Shown here: positions 1 through 8,309 of the stretch, one piece after another
Layout: the number at the start of each line of letters is the position of its first letter
Position numbering within the stretch: position 1 is the first letter of the stretch
Origin: Pseudopedobacter sp043763845
GTDB taxonomy: Bacteria; Bacteroidota; Bacteroidia; Sphingobacteriales; Sphingobacteriaceae
Direction of reading: 5' to 3'
Assembly: GCA_043763845.1 (NCBI GenBank)
Contig: JAYULE010000133.1
Span: 1 to 41,255, forward strand
DNA: 41,255 nt
Notes under the pieces: generated by a model
Told to the model about the DNA's origin: nothing
The model's database searches: none
Seen by the model: the letters and a program-made list of their open reading frames with translations, nothing else
Program-made: the position numbers and the translations under genes

Positions 1-313
1 TGTCCATATCCTCGGTTTTGGTGTTTTCTACATTGCCAATGTGGGCAATACCAGCGTTATTTACCAAAATATCTAAACGATTAAAAGTCGAAAAAATTTG
101 CTGTACTTGGACTTGGTTGCTTACATCGCACCCGTGGGCAAACGCTTGTCCTCCAGCGTTTACAATTTCGTCGACAGTTTCTTGTGCTGCAGTTGCATTT
201 AATTCTATAATGTGAACGGTAGCACCTTGCTTTGCAAAGCATAACGAAATGGCTTTCCCAATTCCGCTACCGCCGCCCGTAATAAGGGCAATTTTATTTT
301 TTAACGAAAACAT
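1..313 (-). CDS. SDR family oxidoreductase, N-terminal part (cut by window edge)
   Basis: The first 104 residues of a short-chain dehydrogenase/reductase are visible; the rest lies outside the window. The Rossmann cofactor motif TGGGSGIG is at residues 12-19 and the NNAG motif at 85-88. An acidic residue (E37) at the end of the second strand suggests NAD rather than NADP. The start ATG lies 4 bp after the stop of the UxaA-type dehydratase gene, so the two are almost certainly co-transcribed. With that neighbour and a mutarotase upstream, the best guess is a sugar-acid dehydrogenase such as 2-keto-3-deoxy-L-fuconate dehydrogenase. The SDR fold is clear; the substrate is inferred from context only. 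Confidence 0.88.
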   Translation of the reverse strand, partial: MFSLKNKIALITGGGSGIGKAISLCFAKQGATVHIIELNATAAQETVDEIVNAGGQAFAHGCDVSNQVQVQQIFSTFNRLDILVNNAGIAHIGNVENTKTEDMD

Positions 314-317
314 ATTT

Positions 318-1985
318 TTATAAAGAAATTCCTCTTTTCCAAGGGATAAAATCGTCTTGATCTAATTCAACTGCTTTTGGTTTTTCTAAACCCGATGCAA
401 CTTTTACTACATATTCTAAAATGCGTTCGCCCACTTGCTCAATGGTTTCGCTGCCTTCAATTATAGTTCCGCAGTTAAAATCAATAATATCGGGCATTTT
501 ATTATACAAAACCGAGCCTGTTGAAAGTTTAATAACAGGGCAAATTGGGTTACCTGTTGGCGTACCTAAACCTGTAGTAAACAACACAATATTTGCGCCC
601 GAACCTACCATTGCGGTGGTGCACTCTACATCGCTACCTGGGGTGCACAACAAAGTTAAGCCTGGGGTATTTACCTTTTCGGGATAATCTAAAACCGAAG
701 TTACAGGCGAAGTGCCGCCTTTTTTTGCGGCTCCAGCCGATTTTATGGCATCGGTAATCAAACCATCTTTAATATTACCTGGCGATGGGTTGGCGTAAAA
801 ACCTGAACCTAAGGCTTCGGCTTTGGCATTATATGATTTCATTAAATCAATAAATCGGTTGGCATTTTCATCGTCCACGCATCTATCGGCAAGTTCCTGC
901 TCCACCCCGCAAAGTTCGGGAAACTCGGCTAAAATTACCGAACCGCCTTGGGCTACCAACAAATCGGAGGTATAACCAATTGCTGGGTTTGCCGATATAC
1001 CCGAAAAGCCATCGGATCCACCACACTCTAAGCCTATGCAAAGTTTTGATAATGGGGCTGGCTGGCGTTCTAATTTATTGGCTTCTATTAATCCTGCAAA
1101 AGTACGTTTTAAGGCATTATTCATTAGGGTTTCTTCGGTACCTTCTTTTTGCTGCTCTAAAATAATTAGCGTTTTATTAAAGTTAGGGTCGCGTTTGGCA
1201 ATTTCTTCTTCTAAAATACTGGCTTGAGCATTTTGGCAGCCTAAGCTTAAAACTGTTGCACCGGCAACGTTGGGGTGGGTAATGTAACCTGCTAATAAAC
1301 CGCAAAGTCCGCGGGCATCGGCTCGGGTGCCACCACAACCTAAATCGTGAGTTAAAAATTTTACACCATCAATGTTGTGAAATAAGCGAGTTTGCTCTGT
1401 AAATTCGGGAGTTATGGTTTGTATATCGGCGTTTAAAATATCTTCGATAGATTTACCTGTTGCGTACAAATCTATTAACGATTGTGTTTTATTTTGGTAG
1501 GTTGCAGCTTTGCCATAACCTAACTTATCAACTAAGGCTTGTTTTAAAACATCAACATTACGGTTTTCGCAAAACACTAAAGGAATTACTAACCAGTAAT
1601 TTGCAGTACCTACGCTGCCATCGCTACGGTGGTAGCCGTTAAAAGTAATATTTTCCCATTTAGTAACATTAGGCGTATGCCAATCTGTTTTACGTTGACC
1701 GAGGCTAAAATCGGCACTGGCGTGTGCTAAATTAGCTACCGATATTAAACCACCTTTTACAATAGGCTGAGTAATTTTACCTACTAAAACCCCGTACATA
1801 TACACTTTTTCGCCCACTTCCATTGCATTTATGGTAAATTTATGCTTTGCTTTTACCTTCTCTGCAATGGTAATTTGGGCTTGGTTATGGGTTATTGTTG
1901 TACCAGGTTGTAAATCTTGTAAAGCCACCAAAACATTATCGGTTGGGTGTATTTGTAAAAACAGGTGGTTTATTGCTTCGCTCAT
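318..1985 (-). CDS. UxaA family hydrolase/altronate dehydratase-like sugar-acid dehydratase
   Basis: A 555-residue protein of the UxaA/GarD dehydratase family, somewhat longer than altronate dehydratase (about 495 residues). Residues 1-95 look like the N-terminal SAF-type domain (DNVLVALQDLQPG...). The main UxaA domain carries the Cys/Gly-rich stretches LGCGGTRADARGLCG, LGCQNAQ, GLECGGSDGFSGISANP and AEFPELCG that belong to this metal-dependent fold. Family members dehydrate altronate, galactarate or, in several Bacteroidetes catabolic operons, a 6-deoxy sugar acid. The mutarotase-dehydratase-SDR order here fits oxidative L-fucose degradation (L-fuconate to 2-keto-3-deoxy-L-fuconate). I therefore avoid calling it uxaA. 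Family is secure, substrate is inference. Confidence 0.88.
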   Translation of the reverse strand: MSEAINHLFLQIHPTDNVLVALQDLQPGTTITHNQAQITIAEKVKAKHKFTINAMEVGEKVYMYGVLVGKITQPIVKGGLISVANLAHASADFSLGQRKTDWHTPNVTKWENITFNGYHRSDGSVGTANYWLVIPLVFCENRNVDVLKQALVDKLGYGKAATYQNKTQSLIDLYATGKSIEDILNADIQTITPEFTEQTRLFHNIDGVKFLTHDLGCGGTRADARGLCGLLAGYITHPNVAGATVLSLGCQNAQASILEEEIAKRDPNFNKTLIILEQQKEGTEETLMNNALKRTFAGLIEANKLERQPAPLSKLCIGLECGGSDGFSGISANPAIGYTSDLLVAQGGSVILAEFPELCGVEQELADRCVDDENANRFIDLMKSYNAKAEALGSGFYANPSPGNIKDGLITDAIKSAGAAKKGGTSPVTSVLDYPEKVNTPGLTLLCTPGSDVECTTAMVGSGANIVLFTTGLGTPTGNPICPVIKLSTGSVLYNKMPDIIDFNCGTIIEGSETIEQVGERILEYVVKVASGLEKPKAVELDQDDFIPWKRGISL

Positions 1986-2032
1986 TGGGTGTTATATATG
2001 AATATTGTAAATGGGGGTTTTAAAATTTGGAG

Positions 2033-2362
2033 TTATATTTCAAATATTTTGGTCATTACTAACCATTTTTCGCCTGGTATTGCTTGTGGTAATGCGGCTT
2101 GGTATTTCCACATTAAATTTTCCCACTCTTGTACTTTTGGGTTTGTGGCATCGGCCTTGCCTTTTGCTTCGAAACTAAACCAATCTTCGGCTTCAATTAT
2201 CATAAACATACGGGTATGTAAACGGTAAATTTGCATGGTAATTATGCCGCTATCTTTAATGCTTTTTTCTATTTCGGGCCAAATTTTTTCGTGGTACTTT
2301 TCGTATTCGGCTATTAAAACTGCATCGTCAACTAAATCTAGCGTTAAACAGGTTCTTTGCAT
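2033..2362 (-). CDS. L-rhamnose mutarotase family protein
   Basis: A 109-residue protein of the RhaM/YiiL (DUF718) family, matching the usual length of 104-115. Typical features are the early LVDDAVLIAEYEKYHEKIWPEI stretch (the conserved Y..H..W), IYRLHTRMFMIIEAED in the middle and a Trp-rich end. The family interconverts alpha and beta anomers of 6-deoxy sugars. It is the first gene of the visible operon, 47 bp before the dehydratase. In company with a sugar-acid dehydratase and an SDR, its sugar may be L-fucose rather than L-rhamnose; no rhamnose isomerase or kinase is seen here. Confidence 0.9.
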   Translation of the reverse strand: MQRTCLTLDLVDDAVLIAEYEKYHEKIWPEIEKSIKDSGIITMQIYRLHTRMFMIIEAEDWFSFEAKGKADATNPKVQEWENLMWKYQAALPQAIPGEKWLVMTKIFEI

Positions 2363-2733
2363 AATTGGTTATTTTTTTTGTTTAGGATTGACAATTTTAC
2401 GATTAATAAATTTATTTTTTAGCATTGGTTTTAACTAAATATAAAAAGCACTAAAATTAATTAAAATACTAATTATTTGGGGATGTAAAAAAGTTTGTTG
2501 AGGGAGATGAAAAAGGAGGTAAATTAATTTTTGGGAATTTGGTCTTAGTAATTGAAATGCGGTTGCAAGAGGCATTTACAAATAAAGTATTGCTAAATCT
2601 GCATTTTTTTCTTGTATGGAATTTTTTAAAAGAATTTTTTTCATTTGATAACAAATAAATCTACATTTATGGTATTGTGTAACTATTACTTTTTTTGAAG
2701 AAGTAATCTAATAATACAGATAAAAGTCATTTT
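2363..2733. other. AT-rich intergenic stretch with no supported gene
   Basis: This gap separates the DinB-like gene from the mutarotase gene, both on the minus strand. It should hold the promoter of the sugar operon, but I find no TAnnTTTG match on the minus strand. A 61-codon open frame (2469-2654, minus) has no recognisable family and a composition typical of non-coding AT-rich DNA, so I leave it out. No hairpin terminator stands out. Confidence 0.5.
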
Positions 2734-3174
2734 CTAATAAAAAACAATTTGTCTTAAATGATATTCTAAATGTTCAACATAATCATTTACTAAAAAATCA
2801 ATTGTAAGCAAATTACCATTTACCAAACATTCAAGTTGCAAACTCTCATTACAGATCTGTTTTAGAAGTTCTATCAGTTGCCTGTTATAAATTTCCCAAA
2901 AAGCAATTAGTTGTTGTGGGTTAATTTGCTGATAAAAATTAAATTGATTCCATTTATTTTGGTCATAGATAATTGCTGGTTTATCCTCAAATTGCCCTCC
3001 AACAAAACGTTGATGATTATTGGTTGCACTATCAATTAAATGCCCTAAAATTTCTTTTTTACTCCATTTGCATGGGCGATTTTTTTCTAGAAAAGATTTG
3101 TCGTCAATTTTAAGTAACAATTGCGGTATGGTATTACACAAATATTCAAGTTTAATAATTGCATGGGTAATCAT
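2734..3174 (-). CDS. DinB family protein (DinB_2-like four-helix bundle)
   Basis: A 146-residue protein with the DinB/YfiT-like pattern: CKWSKKEILGHLIDSATNNHQRF near residues 35-57 and DYVEHLEYHLRQI near the C-terminus. His45, His135 and His139 fit the three-His metal site of this superfamily. Members include bacillithiol/mycothiol S-transferases and many proteins of unknown role; the name comes from a damage-inducible Bacillus gene and does not imply polymerase activity. It is monocistronic or loosely linked to the Rpn-family gene upstream (28 bp). Family fairly sure, reaction unknown. Confidence 0.8.
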   Translation of the reverse strand: MITHAIIKLEYLCNTIPQLLLKIDDKSFLEKNRPCKWSKKEILGHLIDSATNNHQRFVGGQFEDKPAIIYDQNKWNQFNFYQQINPQQLIAFWEIYNRQLIELLKQICNESLQLECLVNGNLLTIDFLVNDYVEHLEYHLRQIVFY

Positions 3175-3202
3175 ATTCGAGTTTTTAAAAATCTTCTCAA
3201 AA

Positions 3203-4096
3203 CTATTTTTTACTTAACCCTGTTCCAATCTCCTCTTTTGAAAGACCAGTATATTTAATTATTTTCTCAATTGACTCGTTTTCATTTTTCATAAATCTAG
3301 CCATTTCAAGTTTTTCTTCGAGTTTTCCTTCTAATTTTCCTTCTAATTTCCCTTTAAGAAATGCATTGTCAATAACGCTTTTTAAATCTCTATAAATTTT
3401 TAAGCTATTTTCATAGTTTGCAAGTTCGGTTTGTCCAAATTTTGCAATTTCGGCTTTTTCAAAAGCCTGATTAAAAACTTCGTCAGCAATAATTGTTGGG
3501 ATATTTTGAAAATCTTCTAAATGTTTGATGAAATAAAGCCATTTGTCTAACCGAGTTACTAATTCGTTCTCAGTTAGTTTAAAATTCGGCATTTCAAGAT
3601 AAATGAAAGTTAATTTATCGTAAAATACCTTTCCGTTTTGGTTTTTTAGTTGAATAGTGTGTACAACTTCACTTTTTTCGGCTTGGTTATGGTAATCGTC
3701 AAATGTAAAGTCTAAAATTCCAATGCAGTAAACGGCTTTAAGATTATAGTTCCCTGCCTGGCCGGCAGGCAGGCATTCTCCTTTTTCGGCTTGTTCTTTA
3801 ATTGGAAAAGTTGAATAATAGATTGTTCTTTCCTTAAAATAATTTTGTTTGGCTTTTTGCAGTTCGACTATAAATTTTTCGCCTTTTTCATTCTCACAAA
3901 AAATGTCATAAATGGCTTTTCTGTCAAGGTCGGTTTGCCCTAATTGTTCGTTGTTTTTAAATGTTAAATCAACTATTTTGTCTGAATTGGGCAATAAAGC
4001 ATTTAAAAAGTCAAGTAAAAGTGGTTTACTTGCTTCCTCACCAAATATTTTTTTAAATCCAAAATCTGTAAAAGGGTTTAAATATTTTGCTTTCAT
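3203..4096 (-). CDS. Rpn family recombination-promoting nuclease/putative transposase (PD-(D/E)XK)
   Basis: A 297-residue member of the PD-(D/E)XK transposase-like family (Rpn/YhgA-like). The start MKAKYLNPFTDFGFKKIFG is the family signature. The nuclease core is D64...E78-x-Q80 (YDIFCENEKGEKFIVELQ), followed by ERTIYYST. The C-terminus has an ultrashort KLEG/KLEE repeat (about residues 248-262) and a helix SIEKIIKYTGLSKEEI, both common in this family. Known relatives promote RecA-independent recombination and often multiply within genomes. Odd: residues 108-115 (CLPAGQAG) are encoded by an inserted GC-rich palindrome (see the repeat entry). Frame stays open, so the protein may still be functional. 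Confidence 0.9.
   Translation of the reverse strand: MKAKYLNPFTDFGFKKIFGEEASKPLLLDFLNALLPNSDKIVDLTFKNNEQLGQTDLDRKAIYDIFCENEKGEKFIVELQKAKQNYFKERTIYYSTFPIKEQAEKGECLPAGQAGNYNLKAVYCIGILDFTFDDYHNQAEKSEVVHTIQLKNQNGKVFYDKLTFIYLEMPNFKLTENELVTRLDKWLYFIKHLEDFQNIPTIIADEVFNQAFEKAEIAKFGQTELANYENSLKIYRDLKSVIDNAFLKGKLEGKLEGKLEEKLEMARFMKNENESIEKIIKYTGLSKEEIGTGLSKK
3753..3773. repeat. GC-rich palindromic repeat inserted in frame in the Rpn-family gene
   Basis: Perfect 8-bp arms CCTGCCTG (3753-3760) and CAGGCAGG (3766-3773) enclose GCCGG. The 21-bp block stands out from AT-rich surroundings. Read in the gene it gives LPAGQAG; deleting exactly 21 bp rejoins GAA TGG AAC TAT (E-W-N-Y) in frame. A related copy is at 33001-33021. 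End points are ambiguous by a base or two because of the flanking C/G. Confidence 0.85.
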
Positions 4097-4551
4097 TTTG
4101 ACATTTACTATTTTATCCTAAAAAGTAAATTTAGAACTATTTTTTGATTATTATTTTATAGTAATGGTTTAAATATATGATGCTCCATAACAAAAAAACT
4201 ATCAGGATTAATTCAGCTAGGCCACAATTTTATTCGGTTATTTAGAAACCCCTTAGATATGCAAAAAACATTGGCAAGGATTAGAATATTTTTTTAATAT
4301 GATTAGTTGAAGAATAAACCAGAAATATAAAAATTGAAATGGATAAAAACCATTGAAAAGGTTAGGCTTAAATTCATTTTTTTGCCCAAGGTTAAAACCT
4401 TGGGCTGTATTTTAAAATCCCAAGATTAAAACCTTGGGCTGTATTTTAAAACTTTTGGTGTTATTCAAACCTTGAGAGTGTATTAAAACTAGCTTTGCAG
4501 TAACGGCACTCTATTTACTTACCATTCAAAAAAATAGCAATAAATTTAAAC
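4097..4551. other. Intergenic gap between clpX and the Rpn-family gene
   Basis: No gene is supported in this 455-bp stretch. It is AT-rich and contains stop codons in all frames. Its only clear structure is the duplicated palindromic repeat at 4384-4452, described separately, which is also the only visible candidate for ending clpX transcription. Confidence 0.55.
4384..4452. repeat. Duplicated 34-bp palindromic repeat (CCCAAGGTT/AACCTTGGG)
   Basis: The first copy is a near-perfect dyad: GCCCAAGGTT (4384-4393), AA, AACCTTGGGC (4396-4405). It is followed by TGTATTTTAAAA, and the whole 34-bp unit repeats from 4419 with one change in the left arm (CCCAAGATT). In RNA either copy forms a strong hairpin. 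It lies downstream of clpX and could stop transcription, but has no U-run directly after the stem, so a REP-like interspersed element is at least as likely. Confidence 0.75.
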
Positions 4552-5790
4552 CTACGCCACTTTCAATTTTCTTATATCCGATTTTTCAAATTTTTCTTTC
4601 GCATACGCCATATCAATAAATAAATTTTTGGCATCCTTTTGCGAAGGTACTTCAAACATTGCATCAATCATTATTGATTCGCAAATTGATCGTAAACCCC
4701 TGGCACCCAATTTATATTCCATTGCTTTATCTACAATAAACTCGTAAACATCGGTATCAAACTCTAATTTAATGCCCTCGTATTCAAACAATTTCTCGTA
4801 TTGTTTAACTAACGAATTACGGGGTACGGTTAAAATATTTAATAGGGTTTGCCTATCCAAGGGGTTTAAATGGGTAATTACTGGCACACGGCCAATCAAT
4901 TCGGGTATCATACCAAAAGCCTTTAAATCTTGCGGAGTAATGTATTTATATAGGTTTTTAAGGTCAATATCTGTTTCTTCGGTTTTAACTTTATAACCTA
5001 CGGTTTGTGTGCGTAAGCGGTTGGCAATTTTTTTCTCAATGCCATCAAAAGCACCACCGCATATAAATAAAATGTTGTTGGTGTTTACAGGTATCATTTT
5101 TTGGTCGGGGTGCTTACGGCCACCTTGCGGCGGTACGTTTACAATGGTTCCTTCCAAAATTTTTAATAAAGCTTGTTGCACACCCTCACCAGATACGTCA
5201 CGAGTTATAGAGGGGTTATCGCTTTTGCGGGCTACTTTATCTACCTCATCAATGTAAACAATACCACGTTCGGCGGCAGTAACATCGTAATCGGCAGCTT
5301 GTAGCAAGCGGGTTAAAATACTCTCAACATCTTCACCCACATAGCCAGCTTCGGTTAAAACGGTGGCATCGCAAATGCAAAAAGGCACATTTAATATTTT
5401 GGCAATTGTTTTAGCTAGTAAAGTTTTACCCGTACCAGTTTCGCCCACCATCATAATGTTCGATTTTTCTATCTCTACCTCATCTTTACCTACTTTGTGA
5501 TTTAGCCTTTTGTAATGATTGTAAACGGCTACGGCCAATACTTTTTTTGCATCATCTTGACCTATAACATATTGGTCGATATGGTTTTTAATTTCCATAG
5601 GTTTTAACAAAGTAAAACCACCCGATAATGTTTTACCCTTTTTTTGGGTAAGTTCTTCTGCTAAAATATCGTTTGCTTGGGCTACACATTTATCGCAAAT
5701 ATGGGCATCTAAACCCGCAATCAGCATCAGCGAATCTACCTTACCGGCTCCGCAAAACGAACATTTTATATCTTTTATACTCTTACTCAT
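4552..5790 (-). CDS. clpX: ATP-dependent Clp protease ATP-binding subunit ClpX
   Basis: A 412-residue AAA+ unfoldase that feeds substrates to ClpP in the cytoplasm. The N-terminal zinc-binding domain has C10, C13, C32 and C35. Walker A GETGTGKT is at 116-123, the pore loop GYVG at 149-152, Walker B IVYIDEVDK at about 177-185, and the RKH pore loop at 225-227; sensor and arginine-finger regions follow. I place the start at the ATG at 5790 (MSKSIKDIKC), giving the normal ClpX length. An upstream in-frame ATG at 5814 would add 8 Lys/Arg-rich residues and overlap clpP more deeply. With this start the clpP stop and clpX start overlap as ATGAGTAA, which points to translational coupling. Confidence 0.97.
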   Translation of the reverse strand: MSKSIKDIKCSFCGAGKVDSLMLIAGLDAHICDKCVAQANDILAEELTQKKGKTLSGGFTLLKPMEIKNHIDQYVIGQDDAKKVLAVAVYNHYKRLNHKVGKDEVEIEKSNIMMVGETGTGKTLLAKTIAKILNVPFCICDATVLTEAGYVGEDVESILTRLLQAADYDVTAAERGIVYIDEVDKVARKSDNPSITRDVSGEGVQQALLKILEGTIVNVPPQGGRKHPDQKMIPVNTNNILFICGGAFDGIEKKIANRLRTQTVGYKVKTEETDIDLKNLYKYITPQDLKAFGMIPELIGRVPVITHLNPLDRQTLLNILTVPRNSLVKQYEKLFEYEGIKLEFDTDVYEFIVDKAMEYKLGARGLRSICESIMIDAMFEVPSQKDAKNLFIDMAYAKEKFEKSDIRKLKVA

Positions 5791-6484
5791 TCTCTTTTTT
5801 ATCTTTTGTGCCAATCAAAATCTCATCAACCATGCCATATTCTTTAGCTTCATCGGCTTTCATCCAATAATCTCTGTCCGATGCTTTTTCTACCCATTCG
5901 TAACTTTGGCCACTGTGTTTAGAAATAATGTCGTACAACTCTTTTTTAAGTTTCAACATTTCACGTAGGTTAATTTCCATATCGGATGCTACACCTTGTG
6001 TGCCGCCCGATGGTTGGTGTATCATAATTCTAGCGTGTGGCAATGCCGCCCTTTTACCTTTTGTGCCTGCGCACATTAAAACCGCACCCATCGATGCTGC
6101 CATACCTGTACAAATTGTAGCTACATCGGGCTGTATGTATTGCATGGTATCATATATACCTAAGCCAGCATAAACCGATCCGCCTGGCGAGTTAATGTAA
6201 ATTTGAATATCTCTTTTGGCATCGGCCGATTGTAAGAACAATAATTGTGCTTGTATAATATTAGCATTTTGGTCGTAGATGGCATCGCCTAAGAATATTA
6301 TTCTATCCATCATTAACCTCGAAAAAACATCCATTTGGGCAACATTTAGTTGACGTTCCTCAATAATATAAGGTGTCATGTTTTTAGGAACGCTTACGCT
6401 GCCAATAAATTTATCAACGTGGTGGCCACCAATTCGGTGGTGTTTTACAGCGTATTTTCTAAACTCGTTTTTATCAATATTCAT
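5783..6484 (-). CDS. clpP: ATP-dependent Clp protease proteolytic subunit ClpP
   Basis: A 233-residue serine protease, longer at the N-terminus than E. coli mature ClpP by about 30 residues, as is common in Bacteroidetes. The triad is Ser131 (in AASMGA), His156 (IMIHQPSGG) and Asp205 (SDRDYW), with the same spacing as the E. coli enzyme. The oxyanion segment NSPGGSV is at 98-104. It assembles as a barrel of two heptamers and works with ClpX, whose gene overlaps its stop by 8 bp. It is preceded at a distance by tig; a GC-rich repeat lies in between. Confidence 0.97.
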   Translation of the reverse strand: MNIDKNEFRKYAVKHHRIGGHHVDKFIGSVSVPKNMTPYIIEERQLNVAQMDVFSRLMMDRIIFLGDAIYDQNANIIQAQLLFLQSADAKRDIQIYINSPGGSVYAGLGIYDTMQYIQPDVATICTGMAASMGAVLMCAGTKGKRAALPHARIMIHQPSGGTQGVASDMEINLREMLKLKKELYDIISKHSGQSYEWVEKASDRDYWMKADEAKEYGMVDEILIGTKDKKENE

Positions 6485-6883
6485 ATCTTTAATTTTAAAT
6501 TGACTTTAAATTTTAATTATTTAGTATATAAACTAAAGTTGCAAATTATTTAATTGTTTTGAATTTTACGCTTGTTAAATATCAATAATATGTAATATTT
6601 ATTTTTTATTGCTGCGAGCCTCGGGCAACGAGCCTTGGGCTGCGAGCCAACGAGCGGCGAGCTTCGGGCCTTGGGAAACGAAAAACTAGCAATACCTTAA
6701 ATCAATCAAACTCACTGTCCAAAGTTCGTTGCTAAATAACTAGTTGGCCGAAACCCCGTTCCCAAAAGTCCAATAGCCCTTTGCCAGTAAGCCCGTTGCC
6801 CGATAGCCCGTTGTTCGAAGCCCGATAGCCCGCCGCCTGAAGCTGGTTGCCCGAAGCCCGCTGCCCAAATGCTCGCTGCTCTG
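6485..6883. repeat. GC-rich word repeat in dyad arrangement between tig and clpP
   Basis: This gap has AT-rich DNA at its clpP side (6485-6610), then a GC-rich stretch unlike the rest of the window. The left arm (about 6611-6677) repeats words such as GCGAGCC, TCGGGCA and ACGAGCC. A core of about 60 bp follows, and the right arm (about 6744-6880) repeats the complementary words GCCCGTT, GCCCGATA, GCCCGAA and GCTCGC. Transcribed, the arms could pair in many registers. It separates two genes that are usually co-transcribed. No gene or promoter for clpP is evident, although the 6485-6610 part is the likely place for one. Confidence 0.7.
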
Positions 6884-8227
6884 CTACAATTCTTTAAACT
6901 CTTTAAAACTAATTTCTTGTTTGTTTAATGTGATAACTGTTTTTAAAAATTCGAAAACTTTGTTTGATTTTACCTCATCAAAAGTTTGGTTAACGTTTTG
7001 GTTTTCTTTTAAAAATTCTGTTACGTATTGTGTTAACTGCTCTTCTGTTACTGGTGTTGGGTTATACATTTTAAGTTGTGATGCTATTCGAAGTTTTGCA
7101 GCGTCGTAAACATCTTGATATTTAATCTCAATTTTATTGTCTTTAACAATTTTATTTTCAAGTAAAGTCCACTTAAGATTGGTTGCAAAATCGGGGTAAC
7201 CGGCTTCTAAATCTTCGGCACTAATATCTTTGTTTACAGTTTTTAACCAGCGTTTTAAAAACTCGTCGGGTAGTTGTAAGTCAATTTTAGTACTGCCGTA
7301 TTGGTAAAAATCGGCTGCAAGTTTTCTGTCAGCATCTTGCAACATCATTAACTCAAGTTCGGCAGTAATTTTTGTTCTAAACTCTTCTTCGGTAGTTACG
7401 CCAGCATCTTCACCAAAAACTTTATTGTAAAAGTTTACATCTAAATCTGATTCTTCTAAACGGTTAATGTTTTTTGTAGTGATTTTAAAGTTAGATTGTG
7501 GTATGATAAGATTGTTATCATCTAACTTTAAAATTTTTCTTAACTGCACTTCATCGGCAATAGCTGCAACTAAATTAAAATTATCAATAACATCATCACG
7601 TTTTACACCAATAAACGGAGCTTTTAAATTAGCATCGGTAATAATATCTATACGGAGGGTTGAGGTTACGTTTATCCCGTTTTCTAATACCGAACCGTCG
7701 TTTTGTAACTGCACAAAATCTGCAAAAATCACATCGCCTTCGGCTACGGTTTCGGGATTTGTCATTTTTCCATAACTTCTGCGTAGGTTTTTTAAACGGG
7801 CATTTAAGGTTTCTTCATCAACTTTAATTTCATAATGTGTTAAATTATCGCTGGCATTAAAAACGGTTATCACATCGGGGGCTAAACCAATTTCGTATTC
7901 AAAAGTAAACTCTTGGCCTAATTCCCAAGTGTATTGGCTTTCATCGCCTTTTGGCAACGGTTGCCCTAATATTTCTATTTCGTTTTGTTTAATGTAATTG
8001 TTAACCACATCGCCCAAAATTTTGTTTACTTCTTCAATGATTACACCACGGCCATATATTTTTTGTACGTGAGAAGCTGGTGCTAAGCCATTACGGTAAC
8101 CTGGAAGTTTTACTTTTTTTACTTTTTCTTTTATTTGTCTTTCAACTTTATCTTGGTAATCATCCGGACGGATAACTACAGATATGATTGCGTTTAAATC
8201 GTCGATATTGGATCTAGAAATTCTCAT
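6884..8227 (-). CDS. tig: Trigger factor, ribosome-associated chaperone
   Basis: A 447-residue protein with the trigger factor layout. The ribosome-docking signature is GYRNGLAP at 43-50 (family form GFRxGxxP), inside the N-terminal binding domain (1-115). The middle region (about 150-245), where E. coli has an FKBP-type prolyl isomerase, is divergent and lacks obvious FKBP active-site residues. The C-terminal chaperone arms are helical. It binds nascent chains at the ribosomal exit. It is upstream of clpP-clpX, the usual tig-clpP-clpX order. The low similarity of the middle domain suggests chaperone function without strong isomerase activity (inference). Confidence 0.92.
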   Translation of the reverse strand: MRISRSNIDDLNAIISVVIRPDDYQDKVERQIKEKVKKVKLPGYRNGLAPASHVQKIYGRGVIIEEVNKILGDVVNNYIKQNEIEILGQPLPKGDESQYTWELGQEFTFEYEIGLAPDVITVFNASDNLTHYEIKVDEETLNARLKNLRRSYGKMTNPETVAEGDVIFADFVQLQNDGSVLENGINVTSTLRIDIITDANLKAPFIGVKRDDVIDNFNLVAAIADEVQLRKILKLDDNNLIIPQSNFKITTKNINRLEESDLDVNFYNKVFGEDAGVTTEEEFRTKITAELELMMLQDADRKLAADFYQYGSTKIDLQLPDEFLKRWLKTVNKDISAEDLEAGYPDFATNLKWTLLENKIVKDNKIEIKYQDVYDAAKLRIASQLKMYNPTPVTEEQLTQYVTEFLKENQNVNQTFDEVKSNKVFEFLKTVITLNKQEISFKEFKEL

Positions 8228-8241
8228 AATTAATTTTTGTT

Positions 8242-8274
8242 AAAGGCGATGTTTTTTAATGTTTTAACGCCTTT
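8242..8274 (-). promoter_or_regulatory. Possible small stem-loop in the tig leader
   Basis: Upstream of the tig start the sequence AAAGGCG (8242-8248) is complementary to CGCCTTT (8268-8274), with a 19-nt AT-rich loop. In the tig mRNA leader this would give a 7-bp stem ending about 14 nt before the ATG. It is short and may be chance; no known leader family is recognised. Confidence 0.25.
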
Positions 8275-8309
8275 TATTTAATTTTGGTTTGATAATTTGT
8301 TTTTATACG

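Noticed and set aside
2469..2654. 61-codon open frame in the gap before the sugar operon
   Set aside because: No recognisable domain, rich in AT-driven residues, no start-site support; most likely chance.
5791..5814. Earlier ATG for clpX
   Set aside because: It adds eight unusual residues before the normal ClpX start and deepens the clpP overlap; the ATGAGTAA overlap start is more plausible.
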